Positions 7,355 through 14,648 of a stretch of DNA of 18,504 nucleotides are shown here, one piece after another. The DNA lies in the NCBI GenBank assembly GCA_031255235.1, contig JAIRSX010000087.1:1-18504 (forward strand). Direction: 5' to 3'. This DNA is from Rickettsiales bacterium (lineage in GTDB: Bacteria; Pseudomonadota; Alphaproteobacteria; Rickettsiales; UBA1997). A program made the position numbers and the translations under genes. Position 1 is the first letter of the stretch. Each line of letters starts with the position of its first letter. The notes beneath the pieces were generated by a model that was given only the letters and a program-made list of their open reading frames with translations, ran no database searches and was not told the DNA's origin.

Positions 7355-7927
7355 ATGGTAAATATAGACAATTTAGTTGAAAAATTGGTTAGTATCAATA
7401 GAAACACAAAAGTTGTTACTGGAGGTAAGAACTTATCGTTTTCAGCATTGGTTATTGTTGGTGACAAAAAGGGTAGAGTTGGGTTTGGAATTGGTAAGGC
7501 ACTTGAGGTTAGCGATGCTAAATCAAAAGCAACAAATGCTGCCAAGAAGAAAATGGTAAAGGTTCCTTTAAAAGAGTCTCGAACTGTTCATCATGATTAT
7601 GAGGGAAGCTTTGGTGCTTGTAAGGTTGTTATTCGTTCCGCTCCAAATGGAACTGGTGTTATCTCCGGTGGTGTTCAACGAAGCATTTTTGAGGCACTTG
7701 GCATCAAAGATATTATTGCAAAAACTATTGGAACGGGTAATCCATACAACGTTGTTTTGGCAACTTTTAAAGCATTACAGAGTATTAATTCACCTAAGAA
7801 TGTTGCCGATAGAAGAAGGTTGGACATAAATGAAGTTATCAAAAGACGAAATAAAATCATGAAAGGTATTGATTTTAAAGAAAAGGAAAAAGAAGAGAAA
7901 GAAGAAAAGGAGGAACATGGTAAATAG
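7355..7927 (+). CDS. rpsE: 30S ribosomal protein S5 with charged C-terminal tail
   Basis: S5 (190 residues) acts in decoding accuracy and subunit assembly. The N-terminal double-stranded RNA-binding-like domain is at about residues 8-72 (VGDKKGRVGFGIGKALEV) and the C-terminal domain at about 80-150 (RSAPNGTGVISGGVQRSIFE, then GTGNPYNVVLATFKAL). The last 17 or so residues are almost only Lys and Glu, and take the protein well past the usual 165-170 residues. That purine-rich stretch also supplies AGGAGG, the ribosome binding site of rpmD, and the two genes overlap by 11 bases. The rpsE start itself has AGGAG five bases upstream. Confidence 0.97.
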   Translation: MVNIDNLVEKLVSINRNTKVVTGGKNLSFSALVIVGDKKGRVGFGIGKALEVSDAKSKATNAAKKKMVKVPLKESRTVHHDYEGSFGACKVVIRSAPNGTGVISGGVQRSIFEALGIKDIIAKTIGTGNPYNVVLATFKALQSINSPKNVADRRRLDINEVIKRRNKIMKGIDFKEKEKEEKEEKEEHGK

Positions 7928-8132
7928 TGTAATTGAAAAGTTTGAAGATTTGGACGGTAAGGAAATCAAAATCAAGCAGCTTAAAAGTGTTTCTGGTAGA
8001 GAAAGATCTCAAAGAGATACTTTGAAAAGTCTCGGTTTGGGTGGTATTGGACAAGAAAAGAATGTAAAAATTAACAAAGCAGTATACGGAATGGTTGACA
8101 AGGTTAAACACCTGATAGAGATCAAAAAATAA
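7917..8132 (+). CDS. rpmD: 50S ribosomal protein L30
   Basis: L30 (71 residues; about 60 is usual). The core IKIKQLKSVSGRERSQRDTL followed by LGLGGIG and the end GMVDKVKHLIEI match the family. I chose the ATG at 7917 because AGGAGG (7908-7913) lies just upstream; an in-frame upstream start would translate the Lys/Arg-rich alternative frame of the rpsE tail and is not credible. The start lies inside rpsE, so translation is probably coupled. It is the last gene of the cluster: rplO and secY, which normally follow, are not downstream. Confidence 0.93.
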   Translation: MVNSVIEKFEDLDGKEIKIKQLKSVSGRERSQRDTLKSLGLGGIGQEKNVKINKAVYGMVDKVKHLIEIKK

Positions 8133-8358
8133 ACGGTTTGTTATTATAGCTGGATCTTGTAGACTTTTAGGTGGTTTGTTTTTGTATTGTCTGGGGTTTT
8201 GCACTTGAAAGATAGTTTGGCGGTGTATTTAATCGACTTTTGCATTATTTGTTGGTTGCATTTGGTAGTATTTTTGCTTCTGGGTGGTTGATGTGACCTT
8301 TGGGTTTTGACTAGGGAATCTAAGTAGTTAATTTGAGATTATTTTGGTTGTATGTAGT
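8133..8358 (+). other. G/T-skewed non-coding tail after rpmD
   Basis: No credible gene is present in this stretch. The plus strand is strongly keto-rich: in 8161-8220 I count 28 T, 18 G, 10 A and only 4 C, and the excess continues to about 8340. One frame gives a short hydrophobic stretch interrupted by TGA and TAG. No L15 signature (Gly/Arg-rich GKGxxG) or SecY helix could be found. It may be a mutated former gene or a 3' untranslated tail. Confidence 0.4.
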
Positions 8359-8700
8359 TTATAATTTATTTCCACCAGAAATACTTCTTTCTTTCATTTT
8401 TTGATTAACTAAGTCAAACAATAAATTAAAATCCAAAATCAAGAAAGATATTAAATGATACAAATTGATGTTCCATCCTTTTTAAATCAGTAATTATACC
8501 TCTATCCGTTTAAACAATATCATTTGATAGCTCATCAATATTGTCACTATAAGAAATAATTGATCTATGTCATCATCTGCACTCACACATGATCTAAAAT
8601 TACATAGAACAAATTTGTATTTTAAATACATATTTTCGTCTATCAAATAATCAAACAAAACGTACAAATCCACAGACACTTCTCCAAAAGAAATATAGCT
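8359..8700 (-). pseudogene. probable decayed gene, weakly UPF0262-like
   Basis: On the minus strand, plausible protein segments continue across frame changes. Frame one covers 8700 to about 8550 (VLFDYLIDEN, then YKFVLCNFRS). A second frame carries DNIDELSNDIV, an in-frame TAA, then TDRGIITDLKRMEHQF. A third frame carries LILDFNLLFDLVNQKMKERS and ends in TAA at 8359. Stitched together, the spacing of an RG pair, 19 residues, then DFD and LFxLV recalls the C-terminus of the alphaproteobacterial UPF0262 family (GRRGLH...IDFDTARRLFTLI), and LFDYLIDEN recalls its IFDLLEEN. This likeness is from memory and weak. The longest intact frame is about 60 codons, so no functional product is expected. It lies 28 bases behind tRNA-Leu on the same strand. 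Confidence 0.35.
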
Positions 8701-8728
8701 CTATAAAAAGAATTGGTGATTTTAAATT

Positions 8729-8814
8729 TGGTGCGGATGAAAGGACTTGAACCTTCACTCTTTTAACGGAACAAACACCTCAAGCTTGCGTGTCTACCAT
8801 TCCACCACACCCGC
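8729..8814 (-). tRNA. tRNA-Leu (GAG)
   Basis: An 86-base type II tRNA on the minus strand with encoded CCA. The acceptor stem GCGGGTG pairs with CATCCGC (one G.T), with discriminator A. The D-arm is the usual leucine form (TGGTGGAATGGTAGACACG). The anticodon stem CAAGC/GTTTG encloses loop TTGAGGT, giving anticodon GAG for CUU/CUC codons. The long variable arm (TTCCGTTAAAAGAGTG) and the TTCAAGT T-loop are present. Confidence 0.95.
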
Positions 8815-8825
8815 ACATCCTTTTT

Positions 8826-8854
8826 CAGATACTCTATATCCTTTAAAGAATCAA
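8826..8854 (-). promoter_or_regulatory. possible promoter of tRNA-Leu
   Basis: On the minus strand TTGATT (8849-8854) is followed after 17 bases by TATCTG (8826-8831), eleven bases before the tRNA 5' end. The -10 box is imperfect; an alternative TATAGA overlaps it slightly upstream. Confidence 0.4.
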
Positions 8855-8942
8855 AAAAATATTTGATAAGTGTAACAATCCTAATTTGATTTCTTTGTAT
8901 TCGTTCTTTCACATCATTACCGATATTCATAATCAGTATTAG

Positions 8943-8970
8943 TTGCTTTTTATTTACAAATGATTAGATA
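8943..8970 (+). promoter_or_regulatory. possible promoter of transketolase
   Basis: TTGCTT (8943-8948) and TAGATA (8965-8970) are 16 bases apart, with the start expected near 8977, about 19 bases before the ATG. The match is moderate. Confidence 0.35.
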
Positions 8971-8995
8971 AACTGTAACAACTATTATTAAAACT

Positions 8996-10945
8996 ATGGT
9001 AGAGGAAAAAGATTTAGCAAATGCAGTAAGAATGCTTGCTATTGATATGATTGCAAAGGCAAATTCAGGACATCCTGGACTTCCTTTAGGTTTTGCCGAT
9101 GTGGCAACAATTCTTTTTACGGAGTTTTTGAAATATGATGCAAAAAATCCTAAATGGTTTGACAGAGACAGGTTCGTTTTGTCTGCCGGACACGGTTCCG
9201 CTTTACTCTATTCTTTATTATATTTAACAGGATACGATGATATAACTATTGACGACATCAAAAATTTTAGACAATTACATTCAAAATGTGCTGGACATCC
9301 AGAATACGGATACTTGAAAGGTATTGAAACCACGACTGGCCCATTAGGTGCCGGCGTCACTAATGCCGTTGGTATGGCAATTAGTGAAAAAATGGCAAAA
9401 GCAAGATTTGGCAGTGAAATAGTGAATCATAAAATTTATTGTATGGTTGGCGACGGCTGCTTAATGGAAGGAATTAGTTATGAGGCACTTTCACTTGCTG
9501 GCACTTTAAATTTAGATAATCTAATTGTTTTATGGGATGATAACAATATCACTATTGATGGCGATACCTCTATAACAAGAAATGAAGACATGAAATTGAG
9601 ATTTGAAAGTATTGGTTTCAAAACATTGAATGCCGATGGACACAATTATGATTCTATCAGAAAAGCATTAAGCGAGGCACAAAAATCACCTCAGCCGGTT
9701 TTCATTGCCTTTAAGACCACCATTGGTTTAAATTCACCCAAACAGGGAACTTCAAAAGTTCATGGAAGCCCAATTAAGGATGCAGATTTAGAAGAAACGA
9801 AAAATAAGTTCGGCTGGAAATCTTCCGCTTTTGAAATTCCTACTGACATTTTAAATGAGTGGAGATCTGCAGGTTCAAAAGGCAACGAAACATTCAAAAA
9901 ATGGAATTCCATTAAAAAAACATCAGAATTTATTGATTTTATCGAAAATAAACTTCCAGATTACAAATCCACATTATCGAAATTCAAGGAACAAATACAA
10001 ACAGAAAAACCGAAAGAAGCAACCAGAAAATCAAGTGGTAGAGTATTAGAGATTTTAACCGCCGAAATTCCGAATTTAATTGCCGGAACTGCTGATTTAA
10101 CAGGAAGCGTTTTAACCCAAACTTCCAGCACAAAACAAATAATTACAAAAAACGACTTTAACGGTCGCTACATTGAATATGGAATTAGGGAACATGCTAT
10201 GGCAGGTATCATGAATGGTATAAAATTGCATGGCGGTTTCATTCCATTTGAAGGTTCCTTCTTTGTTTTTTTAGATTACATGAAAGCAGCAATTAGACTT
10301 GCTGGTATTATGAATCTACCAGTTATACATGTTTTAACTCACGATTCTATTGGAGTTGGTGAGGATGGACCAACACATCAACCAATTGAACAACTCGTTA
10401 CTTTAAGGGCAACTCCACATGTAAATGTATTTAGACCTTGTGATTTACAAGAAACAATTGAGAGTTACGAGTGTGCTTTGGAATCGAAAAATCCTTCGGC
10501 ATTAGTCTTTTCAAGACAAGATGTAAATTTTTTGTCAAAACCAAATAAAGAAAACAATGTTAAAAAGGGATTTTATATTTTTGACGACTGTGATGCTGAA
10601 CCAGATATCACAATAATTGCCACCGGAACAGAGGTTGAGTTAGCAGTAAATGTTAAAAACAAACTTACCAACAAAAAGGTCAGAATTATATCCGCTCCTT
10701 GTTGGGAATTATTTGAAAAACAAAGTGGTGAATACAAAAAATCATTGCTTGGCAACAAATCTTTCAAAGTTGCTATTGAAGCTGCATCAAGTTTCGGATG
10801 GAGTAAGTATATAGGACAAGATGGATTGTTCTTTGGAATTCCGGATGATGAATATGGAACATCCGCTCCAGCGAAACAAATTTATGAGCTATTTGAATTG
10901 ACCGCTGATCGAATCAGTGAAAAGATACTAAATAAAGTAAAATAA
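8996..10945 (+). CDS. tkt: transketolase
   Basis: Thiamine-diphosphate enzyme of the non-oxidative pentose phosphate pathway that moves two-carbon ketol units between sugar phosphates. It is full length (649 residues). The Pyr/PP-domain landmarks are SGHPGLPLG (His26), LSAGHGSALLYSLLYLTGY (His66), CAGHPEYG (His101), the ThDP/Mg motif GDGCLMEGISYEA (Asp153) with Asn183 in WDDNN, and KVHGSPI (His256). The second domain has EYGIREHAM with the catalytic Glu399, then THDSIGVGEDGPTHQPIEQL, the substrate-binding block. The C-terminal transketolase domain ends with SSFGWSKYIG and a normal helix. No strong Shine-Dalgarno sequence precedes the ATG. It is a single-gene unit ending in a good terminator. 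Presence of tkt indicates that ribose-5-phosphate can be made from glycolytic intermediates. Confidence 0.97.
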   Translation: MVEEKDLANAVRMLAIDMIAKANSGHPGLPLGFADVATILFTEFLKYDAKNPKWFDRDRFVLSAGHGSALLYSLLYLTGYDDITIDDIKNFRQLHSKCAGHPEYGYLKGIETTTGPLGAGVTNAVGMAISEKMAKARFGSEIVNHKIYCMVGDGCLMEGISYEALSLAGTLNLDNLIVLWDDNNITIDGDTSITRNEDMKLRFESIGFKTLNADGHNYDSIRKALSEAQKSPQPVFIAFKTTIGLNSPKQGTSKVHGSPIKDADLEETKNKFGWKSSAFEIPTDILNEWRSAGSKGNETFKKWNSIKKTSEFIDFIENKLPDYKSTLSKFKEQIQTEKPKEATRKSSGRVLEILTAEIPNLIAGTADLTGSVLTQTSSTKQIITKNDFNGRYIEYGIREHAMAGIMNGIKLHGGFIPFEGSFFVFLDYMKAAIRLAGIMNLPVIHVLTHDSIGVGEDGPTHQPIEQLVTLRATPHVNVFRPCDLQETIESYECALESKNPSALVFSRQDVNFLSKPNKENNVKKGFYIFDDCDAEPDITIIATGTEVELAVNVKNKLTNKKVRIISAPCWELFEKQSGEYKKSLLGNKSFKVAIEAASSFGWSKYIGQDGLFFGIPDDEYGTSAPAKQIYELFELTADRISEKILNKVK

Positions 10946-10962
10946 GAAATTAATAGAACAAT

Positions 10963-11004
10963 AAAAGAGAGGGACATCTTTATCATAAAGTGTCCCATTT
11001 TTAT
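10963..11004 (+). terminator. intrinsic terminator of transketolase
   Basis: GGGACA (10971-10976) pairs with TGTCCC (10991-10996); CTTTAT/ATAAAG extends the stem inside after one unpaired base. The hairpin is followed by ATTTTTATT. Flanking CAATAAAA and TTTTATTG can also pair, so the structure may act in both directions for the convergent lpxB transcript. Confidence 0.75.
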
Positions 11005-11044
11005 TGTAGTCATAGATAAATAATAACATCGTATTTTCCGTTAT

Positions 11045-11058
11045 TGCTCCTAGGAGCA
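11045..11058. repeat. perfect 14-base palindrome
   Basis: TGCTCCTAGGAGCA is self-complementary without a spacer. It sits between the 3' ends of tkt and lpxB and is not followed by a T-run on either strand. It could be a small hairpin with a CTAG loop or a dyad binding site. A direct repeat CGGCAGT occurs nearby at 11072-11078 and 11104-11110. Confidence 0.6.
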
Positions 11059-11185
11059 TTGTTTGGAAACTCGGCAGTTTTAAGTTTTATTATTGAACTC
11101 TTACGGCAGTATAAATCGTTTCGCTAAACACAATTTTTTCTCGATCAGCAATTAATAATAATTCACCCACACACAAAAAAACAAA

Positions 11186-12283
11186 CTACAATAATCTGAT
11201 TATCTCATTCGCTCCTTTTTCACTCGCACTAACACCAAAATTATAACCCAAAACTTTCATTTGCTCTTTTGTTTCAATAATCTGCTTTTCCGATAACTCT
11301 TTATTTTCAAGCAGTTCTTTGACTTTATGGGCAATTAATTTCGGTTTCGCTTTATTTCCCAAAAATTCTGGTATGATTTCCCTGTCAGCTATAATATTTA
11401 CCAAATTAACAAATTTAATTTTTAAAAGTATTCGTGCCAATGAATTCGTTAGAAAATTCATTGTGTACATTATTACCATTGGTATTCCATAAATATTAAA
11501 CTCAAAAGCATTAGTACCAGATTTCGCAATAACAAAAGAAGTGGATTTCATAATTTCTCTTTTCTCCACTTCATCTAAAACAATTTGAGCATTCGCATTA
11601 TAACTTTCAAGATAATTTTTTGTGATGTTTGTGGCAAAAACGAACACACTCAATTTAAAATATTCCCTCAAAATTTTAACAGATTCCAACATTATTGGAT
11701 AATGTCTTTTTATCTCTCCGATACGACTACCCGGTGTAAGAATTATTTTTCTCTTTTCATCAATATTTCTAACTACCCCTTTCACATCGTCAAAAATTGG
11801 ATGTCCTATGAAAACAGATTTTAGTCCGTATTTCTCAAAATATGGTGGTTCGAAAGGCAAAATACATAACAACAAATCATACAATTCTGCTACCTTTTTT
11901 GCTCTACCAGATTTCCATGCCCACACCGAAGGTGCTATTAGATGAACTTTTTTTATTTTTAAATTCTGTATTGCTTTTACAACTCTAAAGCAAAAACCTG
12001 GAGAATCTATTGTCAAAATTATATCTGGTTGCTCTTTTTTTATAGACAAAATTGTTTCCTTAATCCTTCTATTTATTCTAAAAATCTTCGGTAATACTTC
12101 GAAAAAACCCATAACATTTATATCGTTAATAGGAAATAAACTTTTGATTCCTTCTGCTTCCATTTTAACACCACCAACGCCAACAAACTCACAATCTCCC
12201 AAAATGGATTTTATGGCTTTCATGAATTTCGCACCTAACAAATCCCCCGATTGTTCTCCGGCTATAATAAATACTTTTTTCAT
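11186..12283 (-). CDS. lpxB: lipid-A-disaccharide synthase
   Basis: LpxB, a GT-B-type membrane-associated glycosyltransferase, condenses UDP-2,3-diacylglucosamine with lipid X to form the lipid A disaccharide. It has 365 residues (about 380 in E. coli). Clear blocks are FIIAGEQSGDLLGA at the N-terminus, VGVGGVKMEAEG, NVMGFFEVLPK, TIDSPGFCFRV, LIAPSVWAWKSGRAKKV, LPFEPPYFEKYG, FIGHP and the nucleotide-domain motif LTPGSRIGEIKRH, followed by SFVIAKSGTNAFE and the PMVIMYTMN segment. It starts one base after the stop of the ankyrin-like gene, so it is almost certainly co-translated with it. No other Raetz-pathway genes (lpxD-fabZ-lpxA-lpxI are the common neighbours) are in the window. The cell therefore makes lipid A. 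Confidence 0.96.
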   Translation of the reverse strand: MKKVFIIAGEQSGDLLGAKFMKAIKSILGDCEFVGVGGVKMEAEGIKSLFPINDINVMGFFEVLPKIFRINRRIKETILSIKKEQPDIILTIDSPGFCFRVVKAIQNLKIKKVHLIAPSVWAWKSGRAKKVAELYDLLLCILPFEPPYFEKYGLKSVFIGHPIFDDVKGVVRNIDEKRKIILTPGSRIGEIKRHYPIMLESVKILREYFKLSVFVFATNITKNYLESYNANAQIVLDEVEKREIMKSTSFVIAKSGTNAFEFNIYGIPMVIMYTMNFLTNSLARILLKIKFVNLVNIIADREIIPEFLGNKAKPKLIAHKVKELLENKELSEKQIIETKEQMKVLGYNFGVSASEKGANEIIRLL

Positions 12284-12284
12284 A

Positions 12285-13079
12285 TCAATTTAATAATTTG
12301 TCACTCACAAGATTTAACACAACCTTTTGCATATTTTGATCACCGCTTTCCAAGAAACTTGCAAAATACGGATTCATTATCATAAACTTAACAATGGCAA
12401 CATTTTTATTCAAAACAGCATATCCAATCATTTTTTCAACATTTTCTTCACTAAACTTAGCAATCAAATTTTCTTGGGAAAAAACAATTTCCAACTCCTT
12501 TACTTTATCATTACCAATAAAATAAATCATTGTCGCCTCAATGCTCCTAATATCCAACATACATTCATAATCTTTTGCTATAAATTCCACCAACTCCGTT
12601 TGCCCACCTTCCACTGCGATAAAAAATGCATTTGAGATATGTTCTTTTTTTAAATTTTCTCTAAAAAAATCATCCCTTAAAAAAAAACTTATCAACTCGA
12701 AATTTTTCTTACCCAAGATAATGGTGAATAATATCGGAATATTAGTAAAATAATAGGTAATTTGTTCAATATGTTTTCTATACAGAGTTATAAAAGCACT
12801 ATTAACAGAATTATATAACAAGTATTCAACTACATTGTAACCATCAACATTGACCAATTCTTTTTTGGATAAATCTTTGTAACTTAAAATTTTCGCAACT
12901 TCATTATAATCTTTTTCATTTAATGCTTGAAATAAAGCCTTTGATACTCGTTTATGTATAACTTCAGTCGCACTTCTAACATCACCTGGTTCATACTTAC
13001 CAGATCCAAGTTCCCTCAATTCATTTACTAACGAATCGACACTCGTAAATCTCGGTAAATTATATGGTTTATATCTCAC
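12285..13079 (-). CDS. ankyrin-like helical repeat protein
   Basis: A 264-residue protein with no signal peptide or membrane segment. After an N-terminal part of about 45 residues it shows six degenerate repeats of 33-34 residues. They are headed by ALFQALNEKDYNEV (~48), NVVEYLLYNSVNSAF (~82), ILFTIILGKKNFEL (~116), AFFIAVEGGQTELVEFI (~151), MIYFIGNDKVKEL (~184) and MIGYAVLNKNVAIVKFMI (~217). This is the ankyrin pattern of a helix, a short polar turn, then E-L/V-V and a second helix, but the usual G-x-T-P-L-H is lost, so it is called from periodicity. Its TGA lies one base before the lpxB ATG. The role is unknown: ankyrin proteins of intracellular bacteria are often host-directed, while the lpxB coupling could equally mean a cell-internal partner. 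Confidence 0.7.
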   Translation of the reverse strand: MRYKPYNLPRFTSVDSLVNELRELGSGKYEPGDVRSATEVIHKRVSKALFQALNEKDYNEVAKILSYKDLSKKELVNVDGYNVVEYLLYNSVNSAFITLYRKHIEQITYYFTNIPILFTIILGKKNFELISFFLRDDFFRENLKKEHISNAFFIAVEGGQTELVEFIAKDYECMLDIRSIEATMIYFIGNDKVKELEIVFSQENLIAKFSEENVEKMIGYAVLNKNVAIVKFMIMNPYFASFLESGDQNMQKVVLNLVSDKLLN

Positions 13080-13120
13080 TAACAGTGAATATAATAACCA
13101 TATACATTTAAAACAATTTT

Positions 13121-13148
13121 TTTGATTTTAAAATACTACACATATAAT
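13121..13148 (+). promoter_or_regulatory. promoter of rpmF-plsX
   Basis: A perfect TATAAT (13143-13148) is preceded by TTTGAT/TTGATT starting at 13121-13122 (spacer 15-16). The start would be about 13155, some 20 bases before rpmF. The 96-base region must also hold the divergent promoter of the ankyrin-like/lpxB pair. Confidence 0.5.
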
Positions 13149-13175
13149 GTTCCATTAGTAAATGTATAGCAAGTT

Positions 13176-13379
13176 ATGGCAGTACCTAAAAAGAAAACAA
13201 GTAAGTCAAAAGCGGCAATGAGAAAGGGTGGAAATGGTGCTTTGAGCATTAAATTACCCAATGTTATGATTGATAAAGATACAGGTGAATATAAGTTATC
13301 TCATCACATTTCTCTTGATGGTTACTACAATGGTAGAAAGGTTATAAATAAAGAGAAAAAGAAGGAAAATAAGGAATAA
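13176..13379 (+). CDS. rpmF: 50S ribosomal protein L32
   Basis: L32 (67 residues) begins MAVPKKKTSKSKAAMRKGGN, the standard family start, followed by the IDKDTGEYKLSHHISLDGYY block that matches the family's D-x-x-G-x-x-x-x-PHHI-x-x-x-G-x-Y. It has no cysteines, so it is the zinc-free form seen in many proteobacteria. The C-terminus carries an extra Lys/Glu tail. It is followed by plsX after seven bases, the widely conserved rpmF-plsX pairing that links ribosome and phospholipid synthesis. Confidence 0.96.
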   Translation: MAVPKKKTSKSKAAMRKGGNGALSIKLPNVMIDKDTGEYKLSHHISLDGYYNGRKVINKEKKKENKE

Positions 13380-13386
13380 GGGCTCG

Positions 13387-14415
13387 ATGGAAAAGAAAAT
13401 CACTATCGCTGTTGATTGTATGGGAGGGGATAATGCGCCCTCCGCTGTCATAGGAGGTATTGATCTCCTTCTCAAGAGAAATTCCGGTATTTTTTTCTTA
13501 TTGTACGGAGATAAAAACAAAATTGAGTCCTGCTTGGCAAGAAAACCAAGAGTTAGGCAATTTTCTAAGGTCGTCCACACGGACATTTTTGTTGATGCAA
13601 ATGAAAAGCCGCATATAGCCGTTAGACAAAAAGATACAAGTGTTAGACTTGCTATTGAATCTGTTAAAAATGGCGAAGCGGATGCTGTCATATCTGCTGG
13701 CAATACTGGTGCCTATATGGCGGTTGCCAAATTAATTTTAAAAACCATCGTTGGTATTGACAGGCCAGCTCTTATTCAACTCATGCCGAGCTTGGGTGCT
13801 CCTGTTGCTTTTTTGGATATGGGTGCTAATTTGGAATGCAATTCAACCAATCTTTATCAATTTGCTTTTATGGGCAGTGCTTTTTATAGAGCGGTTAATG
13901 ACATTGAAAACCCTTCTGTTGCTATTCTAAACATTGGCAGCGAGGAAATGAAAGGAAGCGATGTGGTGAAAAATACTTCAATTCTTTTGAGAGAAAGTGT
14001 TTTAAAGAATAGTTATAAAGGATACATAGAGAGCAATAATGTTCTCAATGGGACTGTGAACGTTGTCGTTACAGATGGATGGACCGGTAATATCGCTCTA
14101 AAAGCAATAGAGGGTGCAAGTAAGACTTTTATGTCTATAATAAAGTCTGGTTTTAAAAGCGGATTTTTTCCAATTATAGGTTATATATTAGCAAGCAGAG
14201 GAATTAAAAAAGCAAAAGAAAAGGTAAGTCATAAAAGATACAATGGAGCAATGCTTGTTGGCGTGAATGGTATCGTTGTAAAGAGTCATGGCAATGCCGA
14301 TGAGGAATCTTTTTCCTATGCCATAAAAAATACGATCAATCTCATCAAAAATAAGGTAAATGATAATATTATTAGCTATATCCAGGTTGCTGAGGAAGAT
14401 GAACGAATAGACTAA
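13387..14415 (+). CDS. plsX: phosphate acyltransferase PlsX
   Basis: PlsX makes acyl-phosphate from acyl-ACP for the PlsY route to phosphatidic acid, acting peripherally at the inner membrane. It has 342 residues, the normal length. Family signatures are IAVDCMGGDNAPSAVIGG at the N-terminus, VRLAIESVKNGEADAVISAG followed by NTGAYMA, ALIQLMPS, FLDMGANLEC, NIGSEEMKGSDVVK, VVVTDGWTGNIALKAIEGAS, and YNGAMLVGVNGIVVKSHGNA near the end. A purine-rich AATAAGGG about five bases before the ATG serves as the ribosome binding site. In many alphaproteobacteria fabH and ihfA follow; here a small coiled-coil gene begins two bases after the stop. Confidence 0.97.
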   Translation: MEKKITIAVDCMGGDNAPSAVIGGIDLLLKRNSGIFFLLYGDKNKIESCLARKPRVRQFSKVVHTDIFVDANEKPHIAVRQKDTSVRLAIESVKNGEADAVISAGNTGAYMAVAKLILKTIVGIDRPALIQLMPSLGAPVAFLDMGANLECNSTNLYQFAFMGSAFYRAVNDIENPSVAILNIGSEEMKGSDVVKNTSILLRESVLKNSYKGYIESNNVLNGTVNVVVTDGWTGNIALKAIEGASKTFMSIIKSGFKSGFFPIIGYILASRGIKKAKEKVSHKRYNGAMLVGVNGIVVKSHGNADEESFSYAIKNTINLIKNKVNDNIISYIQVAEEDERID

Positions 14416-14417
14416 AT

Positions 14418-14648
14418 ATGGACTTTGAAGATGTTTTACGAACAAAAGAGAAGCAATTGGAAGATAGTCTAAATAATCTGAGGGATGTCGTTACTTTGAG
14501 AATTCAACAAGAAGAAATTAAGAACAAGAAAAAAAATGAGAATTTTGCTGAAGTCAAGAATGACTTAAGTGAGATTTTGAATAGTTTCGATGAAATAATT
14601 ACTAAGTTCGGAAATAAACAATCAAACCACCCATTAGAAGAAGATTAA
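14418..14648 (+). CDS. small coiled-coil protein of unknown function
   Basis: A 76-residue, highly charged protein with no Cys, Trp, signal or membrane segment. Residues about 5-65 have heptad-like spacing of Leu/Ile/Val (LEDSLNNLRDVVTLRI, then LSEILNSFDEIITKF), suggesting a coiled coil or helical hairpin. The start is two bases after the plsX stop, so it is very likely in the rpmF-plsX operon and coupled. Its last 15 bases overlap the 3' end of lptD on the other strand. The general pattern recalls the alphaproteobacterial DUF4164 proteins found near zapA, but that is a compositional likeness only. No function is assigned. Confidence 0.7.
   Translation: MDFEDVLRTKEKQLEDSLNNLRDVVTLRIQQEEIKNKKKNENFAEVKNDLSEILNSFDEIITKFGNKQSNHPLEED

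Noticed and set aside
7875..8204. 109-codon open frame on the minus strand across rpmD
   Set aside because: It lies antisense to rpsE/rpmD and to the G/T-rich tail, where the minus strand is short of T and so rarely forms stops; the product has no family features.
8133..8728. Remnant of rplO or secY directly after rpmD
   Set aside because: No L15 Gly/Arg-rich start and no SecY-like transmembrane sequence was found in any plus frame.
13296..13703. 135-codon minus-strand open frame over rpmF/plsX
   Set aside because: Antisense to two well-supported genes with correct motifs.
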